This document shows positions 33,543-41,663 of a stretch of DNA of 64,000 nt, one piece after another. Numbering within the stretch: position 1 is the stretch's first letter; every line of letters begins with the position of its first letter. This stretch comes from Amycolatopsis sp. GM8. GTDB taxonomy: Bacteria; Actinomycetota; Actinomycetes; Mycobacteriales; Pseudonocardiaceae. The notes under the pieces were generated by a model that was not told where the DNA came from, did no database searches, and saw only the letters and a program-made list of their open reading frames with translations. The position numbers and the translations under genes are program-made. Where the stretch lies: positions 9,627-73,626 of the forward strand of contig NZ_JAJKFK010000011.1 of the NCBI RefSeq assembly GCF_021653975.1. The letters are read 5' to 3'.

Positions 33543-33593
33543 CCCATGCATAACCAGTGCGTCGCCAGTGCAGAACCAATGCAACACCAGTGC
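33543..33593 (+). repeat. Five iterons with exact 11-bp period
   Basis: CCCATGC, CCAGTGC, CCAGTGC, CCAATGC and CCAGTGC begin at 33543, 33554, 33565, 33576 and 33587, so all faces repeat once per helical turn. Each 11-mer ends in variable AT/GC bases. The array lies 28-78 bp before the HTH-Nudix gene. It may be an operator array or a replication-type iteron set. Confidence 0.85.
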
Positions 33594-33620
33594 ATTTCCC
33601 GGCCGTTGGGGGTGTAGGCC

Positions 33621-34277
33621 ATGGAATTCGTGAACGACTGGACGGGGCGAACTGCCTGCGTTCTCCAGGCGGCCCTGAGGATGTCGAACGAGTCGTTCGC
33701 GCGGCATCTCGGGGTGGCCGTTCGCACCGTGGCCACCTGGCACCAGCGACCCGACGTGACGCCGCGTTCGGAGATGCAGCAGCTGCTAGACACCGCGCTC
33801 GACCGCGCCCCAGAGGTCGCGAAGGCGCGGTTCGCGACGCTCACCGATGCCGGTCCGGAGACGTCGGAACCTCCGGACAGTGCACAGGCGCTTCGCGTCG
33901 CGATCGCGGTTGTGTCCAGGGATTCGGAAGTTCTGGCCGTCTGTAGAAGGGGAGACGACGGGCGCGGAATATCGTGGCAATTCCCGGCGGGAATGATTAA
34001 ACCGGGAGCGCAAGCGGAGACGGTTGCAATTCGTGAGACTCTCGCCGAGACGGGGGTTCATTGTGCTGTCGTCCGAAGCCTTGGTACCCGGCTTCATCCC
34101 ATCACGAACGTCTTCTGCGAGTATCTACTTTGCGACTACCTGGCCGGGGAGGCTGAAAACAAGGACGTAGTCGAGAATGTTAGCGTTGTCTGGGTTGACA
34201 AGGCGAAATTAACCCGTTTCATCCCGGCAGAACAGATCTTCCTGCCAATACTCGAAGCTTTGGAGGTTACCGAATGA
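33621..34277 (+). CDS. XRE-like N-terminus plus Nudix hydrolase (Pif-like), paralogue
   Basis: A 218-residue protein. The N-terminal region (LQAALRMSNESFARHLGVAV RTVATWHQRPDVTPR) is a clear XRE HTH. The C-terminal Nudix domain has WQFPAGMIKPG...RETLAETGV and a conserved tail (EYLLCDYLAGEAENKD), matching the minus-strand paralogue at 27.8 kb. As there, the first Glu of the box is missing. It probably binds the iterons upstream or the twin operator. Coupled to the next Nudix gene by ATGA. Confidence 0.8.
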   Translation: MEFVNDWTGRTACVLQAALRMSNESFARHLGVAVRTVATWHQRPDVTPRSEMQQLLDTALDRAPEVAKARFATLTDAGPETSEPPDSAQALRVAIAVVSRDSEVLAVCRRGDDGRGISWQFPAGMIKPGAQAETVAIRETLAETGVHCAVVRSLGTRLHPITNVFCEYLLCDYLAGEAENKDVVENVSVVWVDKAKLTRFIPAEQIFLPILEALEVTE

Positions 34278-34678
34278 CTGAGACTCCCCGGCCGCCCATC
34301 GCGGCTGCTGTGATCGTCAAGGACGGCCAGGTCCTGCTCGTCCGGCGTCGCGTCAAGGAGGGGAGCTTGTCGTGGCAGTTCCCGGCGGGCGAGGTCGAGG
34401 CTGGAGAGACGCCAGGACAGGCGGCGGCGCGCGAGGCCCAGGAGGAGACGGGCTTGACCGTCGCCGAGTCGCAGGTCCTCGGCGAGCGTGTCCACCCGAA
34501 CACGGGTCGGACCATGGTCTACGTCGCCTGTGACGTGCTGAGCGGAGAGGCCAGCGTGGTGGACGACGAGGAACTCGACGAGTTCGCCTGGCTGAAGCGC
34601 GATCAGCTCGCCGAGTACGTGCCGTACGGGTTCTTCGGCCCGGTCCAGGAGCACCTGGACTCGGCGTTGTCGGCGTGA
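34274..34678 (+). CDS. Nudix hydrolase (MutT-type)
   Basis: A 134-residue single-domain Nudix with an intact box, GEVEAGETPGQAAAREAQEETGL (the first Glu, REAQEE and G are present). It would hydrolyse a nucleoside diphosphate derivative. It is the only one of the three Nudix proteins here with a complete catalytic motif and is translated with its HTH-Nudix neighbour. It may do the chemistry while the paralogues regulate. Confidence 0.88.
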   Translation: MTETPRPPIAAAVIVKDGQVLLVRRRVKEGSLSWQFPAGEVEAGETPGQAAAREAQEETGLTVAESQVLGERVHPNTGRTMVYVACDVLSGEASVVDDEELDEFAWLKRDQLAEYVPYGFFGPVQEHLDSALSA

Positions 34679-34699
34679 TCAGCCGGTAGGCTGCCGGTC

Positions 34700-35041
34700 A
34701 TGACCGCATCGAACGAGCTGGAGGCGCGGGTGGCCGCGCTGGAAGCCCGGCTTGGGCAGCTGGCGGCGGACGCGCGGGCGGCCCGCGAAGAGGCTGCCGC
34801 CGCTCGGCACCTTGCCGCTGCCCGGGATCGCGACATCGCGGACCTCGGGGTGAAGGTCGACGCGAACAGGGCGGCGATCAACGCGCTGGGCGAACAGACG
34901 CGCGAACGGTTTGACGTTCTGGAGCGCAAGGTGGACAACGGATTCGCCGAAGTGCGGGGCAAGCTCGACGCGACGGCGGCCGGACAGCAGCAGATCGTCG
35001 GCCTGCTCAACACGCTCATTGGTCAGCAGGACAGCGAGTAG
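34700..35041 (+). CDS. Coiled-coil protein, unknown
   Basis: A 113-residue, almost entirely heptad-patterned protein (LEARVAALEARLGQLAADARAAREE ... ERFDVLERKVDNGFAEVRGK; written in part). No enzyme motif. Probably a structural or scaffold partner of the operon, of a type common on actinomycete elements. Confidence 0.65.
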   Translation: MTASNELEARVAALEARLGQLAADARAAREEAAAARHLAAARDRDIADLGVKVDANRAAINALGEQTRERFDVLERKVDNGFAEVRGKLDATAAGQQQIVGLLNTLIGQQDSE

Positions 35042-35064
35042 CAGCCAGCCACTGCGTTGCCATT

Positions 35065-35097
35065 CCGGCCGTCGCGACCTCGGGTCGCGACGGCCGG
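35065..35097. terminator. Bidirectional terminator between converging genes
   Basis: CCGGCCGTCGCGACC and GGTCGCGACGGCCGG give a perfect 15-bp stem with a 3-nt loop, followed by TCTTTG. It separates the plus-strand Nudix operon from the minus-strand genes. Confidence 0.85.
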
Positions 35098-35103
35098 TCT
35101 TTG

Positions 35104-35424
35104 TTAGAACAGCACGTCCGCGAGGCGCTCGCGCACCACACCTGCATGGAGCAGGCCGGGAAGATCAACACCACCCACGGAAGCGCGGGTAGTGGCGATC
35201 TGGTCGAGCCTGTCCGACGGAAGCTCGTCGAGCAGCTTGATGGCCCGACGAGCCCATTGCTTCGCGAGGTCGAATCGGCGACGTCCGTCTACGTCCTGGT
35301 TCCGATACCGGAACGCGAGCGCGTATGCCGTCTCAGCGGCGGCGCGCTTGTCGGCCGTCACCTCGCGCTCGAACGCGATCTGTAGATCATGCAGTGAGAT
35401 CCGGCTCTCCCCGTCACCGGTCAC
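35104..35424 (-). CDS. Hypothetical helical protein
   Basis: A 106-residue, helical, charged protein (LHDLQIAFEREVTADKRAAA ETAYALAFRYRNQ). GTG start with GGGAGG five bases upstream. No family recognised; it follows ndk at a short distance on the same strand. Confidence 0.55.
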   Translation of the reverse strand: MTGDGESRISLHDLQIAFEREVTADKRAAAETAYALAFRYRNQDVDGRRRFDLAKQWARRAIKLLDELPSDRLDQIATTRASVGGVDLPGLLHAGVVRERLADVLF

Positions 35425-35439
35425 GGCTGCCTCCCAGGG

Positions 35440-35949
35440 TCAGTAGGCGAGCTTCTCCGCAAGCGTCTCGTACTCGAACTGCTCCGAGCCGTCGAACCAC
35501 AGGTCGACTTCGTACTTGGCCTCTTCGGAGTTGCCCGATGCGTGGACGAGGTTCATCACGGCCTTGCCGCTGACCTCGGAAGACGCCTTCGTCTGGTGCG
35601 CAAAGTCGCCGCGCACGGTGCCGGGCGCCGCTTCGTTCGGGAACGTGCTGCCGATGATCTTCCGAACCTTGGCTACAGCGTCCACACCTTCAAGTGCCAG
35701 TGCAATGACCGGGCCGGACTGCATGAACGCGGCGGTCGTGTTGTAGATCTCCGCGCCTGCTCGTTCCTCCAGGTCGAAGTAGTGCTTGCGCGCGAACTTG
35801 GCGTCCATGTGCTTCATCTTCACACCGACGATCTTCAGCGCGACGTCCTCAAACCGGGTGATGATGCGGCCAGCCAAGCCGCGCACGAGGGTGTCGGGCT
35901 TGAGCAGTACCAGCGTCTTTTCGACACCAAGGTCCGGCGTGTTGGCCAT
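35440..35949 (-). CDS. ndk: Nucleoside-diphosphate kinase, element-borne
   Basis: A 169-residue NDK: LVLLKPDTLVRGLAG (substrate lysine), and the catalytic His in NLVHASGNSEEAKYEV. It has a C-terminal extension (about 20-25 residues longer than usual bacterial NDKs) of acidic character, FDGSEQFEYETLAEKLAY. It transfers gamma-phosphate between nucleotides. NDK is normally a housekeeping enzyme, so its presence inside a mobile element beside three Nudix genes is unusual. Good AAGGGAAG ribosome binding site. Confidence 0.9.
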   Translation of the reverse strand: MANTPDLGVEKTLVLLKPDTLVRGLAGRIITRFEDVALKIVGVKMKHMDAKFARKHYFDLEERAGAEIYNTTAAFMQSGPVIALALEGVDAVAKVRKIIGSTFPNEAAPGTVRGDFAHQTKASSEVSGKAVMNLVHASGNSEEAKYEVDLWFDGSEQFEYETLAEKLAY

Positions 35950-36096
35950 GTTCTTCCCTTCGTCGCCGCGTCGACACGGATGGTATCGATTCTCGACGCA
36001 TCTGGCACCGACTCGGCGTCGAGGTGCGGTTGTCCGATATACGCGCGTTTCGTGTGGGTCGTTGCGGGGGAGGCCAACTCAACCGGCTGGTCGCCA

Positions 36097-37167
36097 TTAC
36101 TTATTGGAGCCGGGGCGGGCGGCGGTGATCGGTGTCAACGCCGTCGGCGTAATGGTGGCGCTTGTTCTTGGTGACGAGGGCTGACCCGTGCTAGGCGACG
36201 ATGGCGTGAATCCCAACCAGGTCAGCACCGCGACGATCGCCGCGAGGATAGTGGCCACCGTGAGGAACAAGCCCCGGTGGCGCAGTCGTGTCCACCAGCC
36301 TCCCGTCTCTGCATGGTCAGTGCCGCTGGCGGGTGTGGCGTCGCGGCCGGTCACGGCATTGTGCTCGCCGTGAACTGCCTGGCCACCGACCACGGTGGCG
36401 TGGTCCCCACTGCCGCTCTGGCTGCCAACCGCTGCACTGGCGGCCCCGGCGACGGTTGTTGAACCGGCCGTGGACGTGCCGATCGTGTTGGTGTTGATGC
36501 CGCCATCGCCCGCACGCTGCGGCGCGTAGGTGAATGTGTTGTTGTGGCCGTTGATCGTGACGTGCATGGCCTCGTCGGCGGCGGACCTATCCGGCACGTC
36601 CTGCCCTTCGGGCGTCAGCTTAAGTAATTCGGCGACCAGTTCGGCTACGGCCGTGCGCACCCGAACCAGTAGCCCATTTATGGTGGCGGTGGATACCGCC
36701 AGGTAAAAGGCTTCCACGCGTGTCGCCTGCTGACCGTAAGCTGGGCCCACAAAGTTGATCAGCGGTGTCTCCCACGGAACACTGAGTCTGATTGTTCCGT
36801 CGCTGGCGTCGACCCAGCCCTCCAATTCGCCAATATCGTTGGTTAGGTGGGCCGTCTCCCAGTCGTTCTGATTGCGGATCTGCTCAGGCAGTTCGCGCAT
36901 CGGGGAGAACACTCGTTCCACCGGCTGGTAGCCAGCCATGTTGGTCAACCGCACCGTCAGCGTCCCGCTCACACGCCGGTAGTCCGGTATTTCATCCTTC
37001 GTCCGGTCGTAGCCGTGTAGCTCCTTGCTCGCCCAGTCGCTCATCGTCGTCGAGCGGGTCAGTCCGCCGAGGACGACGCATTTCTGTAGCAGACTGCTCA
37101 CCGGCACCGTGTCGTCAAGGACGGCCGCCATGATCTGTGCCAGCGTTCCGTCCTGGTTCTGAGCCAT
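36097..37167 (-). CDS. AbiTii-like domain membrane protein
   Basis: A 356-residue protein. The N-terminus (LLQKCVVLGGLTRSTTMSDW ASKELHGYD...IPDYRRVSG) matches the AbiTii domain as I know it, found in phage-defence and conflict systems. There follows a Gly/Ser/Thr/His-rich region (GSQSGSGDHATVVGGQAVHG) and a single membrane helix (GLFLTVATILAAIVAVLTWL) with a short outer tail. The start was moved inward to MAQNQDGTL; the longer frame is not coding-like. Probably defence cargo at the right end; activity not shown by sequence. Confidence 0.65.
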   Translation of the reverse strand: MAQNQDGTLAQIMAAVLDDTVPVSSLLQKCVVLGGLTRSTTMSDWASKELHGYDRTKDEIPDYRRVSGTLTVRLTNMAGYQPVERVFSPMRELPEQIRNQNDWETAHLTNDIGELEGWVDASDGTIRLSVPWETPLINFVGPAYGQQATRVEAFYLAVSTATINGLLVRVRTAVAELVAELLKLTPEGQDVPDRSAADEAMHVTINGHNNTFTYAPQRAGDGGINTNTIGTSTAGSTTVAGAASAAVGSQSGSGDHATVVGGQAVHGEHNAVTGRDATPASGTDHAETGGWWTRLRHRGLFLTVATILAAIVAVLTWLGFTPSSPSTGQPSSPRTSATITPTALTPITAARPGSNK

Positions 37168-37504
37168 GGGGCATTGTCCCACCGCTTCCTGGTTTTCCCG
37201 CGCGGCGCCCCGGATGTCGTGAGCGGACAGGACATCTCGGTGTTCGGTGTTAGTTCGACCGAAATCGAAATGCCCTTTTCTCAGTGAGTGCGCAAGGCGG
37301 CTGAGTCGAGGGTCAGCACCGGCCGTGCGGAGTGACTCAACCTGCGCTGTTCCGACGGCGATCTTGGGCTCGCGCATCGAGGTCTCGTCGCCGCGAGTTC
37401 CGGCGCAGCAGGTCCTTCTCGGTCGCTGCCGAACCCGGGCGGCGGGGATCTGCTCGGCGGTGCGTAGGACCCCGCCGACACTGTGACATGCAACACGTCC
37501 CGTC

Positions 37505-37564
37505 GTGGAGCCAGTCGTGGAGCGAACTGTGGTGCCACGGAGTCTCCGCGGCGACGTGGAGCCA
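37505..37564. promoter_or_regulatory. Integrase arm-type sites, right end (otherwise empty stretch)
   Basis: GTGGAGCCA (37505), GTGGAGCGA (37517) and GTGGTGCCA (37529) are spaced exactly 12 bp apart, with another GTGGAGCCA at 37556, 53 bp before the core. The rest of 37168-37616 shows no gene. Confidence 0.75.
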
Positions 37565-37616
37565 TCTGCGATCACCTAAAATAGCTGGTAAAAGCCCTAG
37601 TGGTCTTCGTACCAGG

Positions 37617-37662
37617 CACTCGTAATGAGCAGGTCGGGGGTTCGATTCCCCCAGGCGGCTCC
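37617..37662 (+). repeat. attR: attR: second copy of the 46-bp core
   Basis: Exact copy of the 3' part of tRNA-Thr. It is followed by ACC, so this junction reads GGCTCCACC: before integration the tRNA gene most likely encoded its CCA end. Confidence 0.95.
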
Positions 37663-37668
37663 ACCATT

Positions 37669-37706
37669 GACCAGGCCCTTCTCGGGAGACCGAGGAGGGC
37701 CTGGTC
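37669..37706 (+). terminator. Original tRNA-Thr terminator, now beyond attR
   Basis: GACCAGGCCCT and AGGGCCTGGTC form an 11-bp stem, extended inward (T-G wobble and CTCG/CGAG) to 16 bp with a 6-nt loop, just after the attR CCA. No tRNA promoter is left to use it. Confidence 0.75.
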
Positions 37707-37932
37707 TCGTTCGTAGCCCTGTACCTGGATGGTCAGCGGGGCACTACGGCATCGCCGCGGCCTGCTGGGACGGGAAGTCTGCGACCAGCAAGGTCGTCGG
37801 CATCGGCAAGACCGCCTCCGCCATCTGCTACGACAGCTCCGTTCGCGCTTCCGTCCTGCACTTCTTCGCCTAGCCCCCGGAACTCTTCCGCCGCACCGGA
37901 CGACTGGTTCTGGTGAGCGCGGAGGGAGCACG
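37707..37932 (+). other. Unassigned stretch, possible gene remnant
   Basis: A frame ending at 37873 runs through it (AGHYGIAAACWDGKSATSKV ... SSVRASVLHFFA, stop TAG). It lacks a start with a ribosome binding site outside the repeat, so it may be a decayed gene or chance. Confidence 0.3.
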
Positions 37933-38499
37933 ATGATCACCGAACTGGGGTTGCGCTGGGGTGTGACGCTCGTGTTCGCCGTGGCGGGTGGGTTCTGCCT
38001 CTACCGGTGCCTGAGCCACGGACCGGCCACGCATCGGGTTGCCGACGTGCTGCACACGCTGATGTGCGCCGGCATGGTCGCGATGTCGTGGCCGGCCGGG
38101 ATGAACTTCGCGCACGTCCCTCAGCTACTTCTCTTCAGCGCGGCCGCGGTGTGGTTCGTCGGGATGCTCGTGCTGGGCACCGACGGCCACGGCGCGCACG
38201 GGCGGCTCTCGCTCGGGCATCACGCGCTGATGATGGCCGGCATGGCGTGGATGGTGCTGGTGATGCCCTCCGCGATGTCCGGCATGACGATGTCCGGCAT
38301 GACGATGGACACCCCGGCGCACGTCGTGATCGTCGCCGTCGTGCTCGCGCTCGTCTTCCTCGTCGCCGGAGTCGGCTGGCTGGCCCACGCCGTCGACACC
38401 GGCCGCGGTGAGGGCACGGTGCGGCTGCGGACCGCGGGACTCGCCGTGGACGGGGTGATGAGCCTCGGCATGGGGCTCATGGCAGCACTGCTGATCTGA
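37933..38499 (+). CDS. DUF5134 membrane protein (copper cluster)
   Basis: A 188-residue protein with five to six helices, Met/His rich (MSGMTMSGMTM, HGAHGR), beginning MITELGLRWGVTLV. GGAGGGAG lies before the ATG. The Met-rich motif and the position beside CopC-CopD suggest a role in copper handling at the membrane; this is inference from the context. Confidence 0.8.
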   Translation: MITELGLRWGVTLVFAVAGGFCLYRCLSHGPATHRVADVLHTLMCAGMVAMSWPAGMNFAHVPQLLLFSAAAVWFVGMLVLGTDGHGAHGRLSLGHHALMMAGMAWMVLVMPSAMSGMTMSGMTMDTPAHVVIVAVVLALVFLVAGVGWLAHAVDTGRGEGTVRLRTAGLAVDGVMSLGMGLMAALLI

Positions 38500-38503
38500 C
38501 CGG

Positions 38504-40144
38504 TCAGCGGACGTCCACCGTGGTCGCGACCGTCGTCTCATCCAGGTCGGAGGTCCGCACGGTCAGGGCCAGCTGCCACGATCCGGCCGCCGGGATCTGC
38601 ACCGCCGTCGCGACATAACCGCCGGGACCGGTCTGCCGCAACGGGATCTCCAGCGGGCCGATCCCACGCGCGGGCAGCGTCAGCTTCGCGTGGAACTCCG
38701 GCACGTCACGGGGTTTCCCAGATTTGTCCACAATGGACAGCGTCACCGTGTTCGGGCCGCCGGCCGCGGGAGCGAGCTCGACGTCGACCTGGCCGCTGCC
38801 GCCGGGACCACCTGTGTCGTAGGAGACTTCGCGACGCTGCGGTTGTGCCGCGGTCGCGGTGCGACCGGGCTCGGCCTCGACCAGCAGCGCGGTCACCGAG
38901 AGCACGACAAGGCCCAGCGCGGCCTCGGCGAAGACACTGCGGCGCAACGCCATCGGGCGCCGCCGTACCCAGCGCCGGGAGAACGCCGCCGCCGCGAGCA
39001 GGCAAGCGACGAGCACCACTTTGATCAGCAACAGCCGCCCGTAGCCGGTGGACAACCACGCGCCCCAGCTGCCCAGCTGCCGCCACGCCTGATAACTGCC
39101 GGTCGCGACGAGCACGAGCACACACGCCGCGGCGACGGGCGAGAACCGCCGGGCCGCCCGCGTCAGCTCCGATTCCCCCGCGCTGCGGCGGAAAAGGGCG
39201 ACCAGCAACGCGGTCAGGCCGCCGAGCCACACGCCCATCGCGACGAGATGGGCCACGTCGGCAGGTAGCGCGATCTCCGGCTGGAGCCCGACGGCGGCGT
39301 GATCGCTCGCCGACCACGTCGCGGCCAGCCCGATCGCGAGCACCGCTCCGGTCACCCCGAAAACGCGGCGGTACAACGGATTCATGGGTGCGGTGCACAG
39401 CAGCGTCAGGTAGATCCCGGCGATGAACAGGACCAGCAGCCTGGCCTGCAACGCGATCCCGAGCGTGCTGGCGAGGACTTGCTCGACAAGGTCGGCATCG
39501 AACATGTGCCCGGCGCCGAGCCCGAACCCGTACGGGCCTTGCAGGATCAGGCAGCCCAGCGCGCCCGCGACCGAACCGGCCCATCCGCTGAACATGACCA
39601 GCCGCATCGCGCGGGAGCCCTGCGCGGACGGCAGGAACGCGAGCACGAACGTCACGGAACCGACGAGGACGGCGAACGCGGCGAAGGCGAGCCCGCGCGC
39701 GATCGCGTAGAGCACGCTCACCGTGGTGCTGCCCTGGGGCGTCGCGGGGGCGGCGCCACCGGCGGAGGCATGACCGATCGAGAACGTGAACGCACCGGCG
39801 ACCGGATGCGAGTCGGCGGAGATAACCCGCCAGGACACTGTGTACGTGCCCTGGCGGTTTCCGTCGCGCAACGCGACCCCGACGGTGTCGGCGGGCCCGA
39901 AATGGGTGGCCCGCCCGTCGTCGACCTGGCTGCCGTCCGGGCCGAAGATGCGGACGCCGTCCGTGGCGACCTGTACCGTTTCGCTGAACTTCAGCGAAAC
40001 CCGCGCGGGTGCGGTGGGCAGCACCGCACCCTGCGCGGGATCGGTCACGTCGAGCGCGGCGTGCGCGGACGCGATACCCGGGCCGGCGAACAACACGAGC
40101 CAGCCGCTCAGCACGAACAGCAGAGCCGCGCGGGCTGCGGTCAT
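38504..40144 (-). CDS. CopC-CopD fusion copper protein
   Basis: A 546-residue protein. A signal peptide and CopC domain (HAALDVTDPAQGAVLPTAP ... HPVAGAFTF; the N-terminal His after cleavage and the later His pairs are CopC features) are followed by a CopD membrane domain of about 8 helices and an extracytoplasmic C-terminal domain rich in beta structure. Similar to YcnJ-type copper importers. Its ATG overlaps the YcnI stop, so they are one operon. Confidence 0.92.
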   Translation of the reverse strand: MTAARAALLFVLSGWLVLFAGPGIASAHAALDVTDPAQGAVLPTAPARVSLKFSETVQVATDGVRIFGPDGSQVDDGRATHFGPADTVGVALRDGNRQGTYTVSWRVISADSHPVAGAFTFSIGHASAGGAAPATPQGSTTVSVLYAIARGLAFAAFAVLVGSVTFVLAFLPSAQGSRAMRLVMFSGWAGSVAGALGCLILQGPYGFGLGAGHMFDADLVEQVLASTLGIALQARLLVLFIAGIYLTLLCTAPMNPLYRRVFGVTGAVLAIGLAATWSASDHAAVGLQPEIALPADVAHLVAMGVWLGGLTALLVALFRRSAGESELTRAARRFSPVAAACVLVLVATGSYQAWRQLGSWGAWLSTGYGRLLLIKVVLVACLLAAAAFSRRWVRRRPMALRRSVFAEAALGLVVLSVTALLVEAEPGRTATAAQPQRREVSYDTGGPGGSGQVDVELAPAAGGPNTVTLSIVDKSGKPRDVPEFHAKLTLPARGIGPLEIPLRQTGPGGYVATAVQIPAAGSWQLALTVRTSDLDETTVATTVDVR

Positions 40145-40836
40145 TCCGCGCGCGAGCGGGAACGCAGCCGCGGCAGCAGGCCCACCGCGAGCGCGATCGC
40201 GGCCAGCACGATCGCGATGATGCCGAGCACCGTTCCGGTGCTCGAGCCAGAATCCGAGCCGGTGCTCACGGCGGCGGCAGTGACCGCGGCGCTGGTGGCC
40301 GCGTTCTTCGGTGTCAGCTTCAGCACGGGCGCGGGGTGCTCGGCCTCGGGCCCGCCAGGGCTGGTGGTGTCGATCCAGCGGACGACTTCGCCGCTGTCAT
40401 ACGTTTGCAGCGCCTTGAACACCAGCTGGTCGGTGTCGGTCGGCAACGGGCCCATCGACACGTCGAACTCCTCGAACGAGCCGGGCGGGATCTTGCCGCC
40501 GGTCCAGACGATCTTCGACACGGCCTCGGTCAGCTGCCCGTCGTCGGTCTGGATCGGTTGGGCCAGCGGGGTTTTCTCGACCTTCGCGGTCCACCCCGGC
40601 ACGGCGCGGGTGGACACCGAGGCGAGCGGGTGGTCGGCCGGGAAGTCGATCTCCACCTGCGTCGTCGAGGCGTTGTCGCGTTCGGTCGGCACGCGGAAGG
40701 AGACCTTGGCGTAGCCGCCCTGCTGGGCGGAATTCGGGTTGGCGGTGACGTGCGCCGAGGCCACGGCGGGTGCGGCCAGCAGCGCGACGGCCGCAGCCGC
40801 GGCGAGCACGGCAAGGCGGCGGAGGGGTCGGGACAT
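40141..40836 (-). CDS. YcnI-family copper-binding protein (DUF1775)
   Basis: A 231-residue protein with a signal peptide ending VASAHVTANP, where the exposed N-terminal His is the copper ligand of YcnI proteins. DUF1775 covers about 30-170, and a C-terminal membrane helix with an RLRSRSR tail anchors it outside. Coupled with CopC-CopD. Confidence 0.92.
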   Translation of the reverse strand: MSRPLRRLAVLAAAAAVALLAAPAVASAHVTANPNSAQQGGYAKVSFRVPTERDNASTTQVEIDFPADHPLASVSTRAVPGWTAKVEKTPLAQPIQTDDGQLTEAVSKIVWTGGKIPPGSFEEFDVSMGPLPTDTDQLVFKALQTYDSGEVVRWIDTTSPGGPEAEHPAPVLKLTPKNAATSAAVTAAAVSTGSDSGSSTGTVLGIIAIVLAAIALAVGLLPRLRSRSRAE

Positions 40837-40872
40837 GGGGACACTCCAGAGGGGACGGTTGAGCGGGGGAAC

Positions 40873-41601
40873 TCAGGCCGCGTGGTGCCGGCTCGCCGGC
40901 CGGTGCCAGCGCGGATGATGCGGTTGCGGCGCGTCCGGGGCGTCGCTCGTGCTGCCGGACGGTTCGACGCGCCGGCCCGGGGTGAGCGCGTCACCGGCGC
41001 CGGGCAGCCGGTCGTCGCGGTGTTGGTGACGCACGACGAACAGCAGCGCCAGCCCGATCACGACGAACACGTGCGACGCGAGGCGTCCCAGGGAGACCGC
41101 GTGACCGAGCAGGTCCGCGATGGACAGCCCGGTGAGCACCAGCACGAACCCGGTCATCACCGGCAGTTGCCCGGCCGCGGCCCGGGGCCGGAGTGCGGCC
41201 CAGAGCAGGCCGATACCGACGGCGATGTTCCACGCGGTGCTTTCGTGGGTGAGGTGCTCCAGCATCGACGCGCCGGACATCGCGTCCATCCCGGTCGCCG
41301 CGCCGAGCAACTGCGCCACGGACAACGCCAGCTGTGCGAGCGCGACGATGCCGAGTCCGATCCGGACCGGCCACCGTTCGCCGGTGGGGGCGGGAATCCG
41401 CTCCAGGATGACGCCGGTCAGGTCGGGCATCGCGGGCGCGGCGCGCACCGTCATCCAGCGGCGCAGGTCCTGCGCGCCGGAGTACCACGCCCGGCAGTCC
41501 GCACAGGACTCCAGATGCCGGTCGACGGTGGCGGGGTCCACCGGCTCCGGCTCACCGTCGATCCGCGCGGACAGCGCTTCCCGGAAAGTCTCGCATCGCA
41601 C
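40873..41601 (-). CDS. Zinc-finger anti-sigma-like membrane protein
   Basis: A 242-residue protein: an N-terminal zf-HC2 with HLESCADCRAW (H-x3-C-x2-C), a linker, then four hydrophobic segments. The C-terminal stretch is His rich (HHPRWHRPASRHH). Divergent from the SigC-like gene, so it is the likely anti-sigma factor; M. tuberculosis SigC has no such neighbour. GTG start with AGGAAGG upstream. Confidence 0.8.
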   Translation of the reverse strand: MRCETFREALSARIDGEPEPVDPATVDRHLESCADCRAWYSGAQDLRRWMTVRAAPAMPDLTGVILERIPAPTGERWPVRIGLGIVALAQLALSVAQLLGAATGMDAMSGASMLEHLTHESTAWNIAVGIGLLWAALRPRAAAGQLPVMTGFVLVLTGLSIADLLGHAVSLGRLASHVFVVIGLALLFVVRHQHRDDRLPGAGDALTPGRRVEPSGSTSDAPDAPQPHHPRWHRPASRHHAA

Positions 41602-41623
41602 GCCTTCCTAGTCGTGCCCAGCG

Positions 41624-41637
41624 CGGGAAAGTTCCCG
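41624..41637. promoter_or_regulatory. Palindrome in the anti-sigma/sigC divergent promoter
   Basis: CGGGAAAGTTCCCG, two ECF-type GGGAA half sites facing each other in only 62 bp between the starts, could serve as -35 elements in both directions. The -10 elements are not clear. Confidence 0.4.
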
Positions 41638-41663
41638 GTGACCATGTACTAGCCTCAACCGCC

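Larger units (their letters stand above)
25061..37662 (+). mobile_element. Integrative element in tRNA-Thr (AICE type)
   Basis: A 12.6-kb element bounded by 46-bp direct repeats, one of them the 3' part of tRNA-Thr. It has a tyrosine recombinase next to the left end, arm-type repeats at both ends, an FtsK/SpoIIIE-type transfer protein with candidate clt, and regulators, Nudix and defence-like cargo. This is the module content of actinomycete integrative and conjugative elements such as pSAM2. A RepSA or prim-pol type replication gene was not recognised. Several genes have clearly lower GC than the flanks. Confidence 0.9.

Noticed and set aside
33543..33593. Iterons considered as a CRISPR array
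   Set aside because: The units are 11 bp with no spacers; far too short for CRISPR repeats. No cas genes in the window.
37617..37662. Possible second tRNA-Thr at the right end
   Set aside because: Only the 3' 46 bases are present. There is no D-arm or 5' acceptor strand, so it is attR and not a gene.
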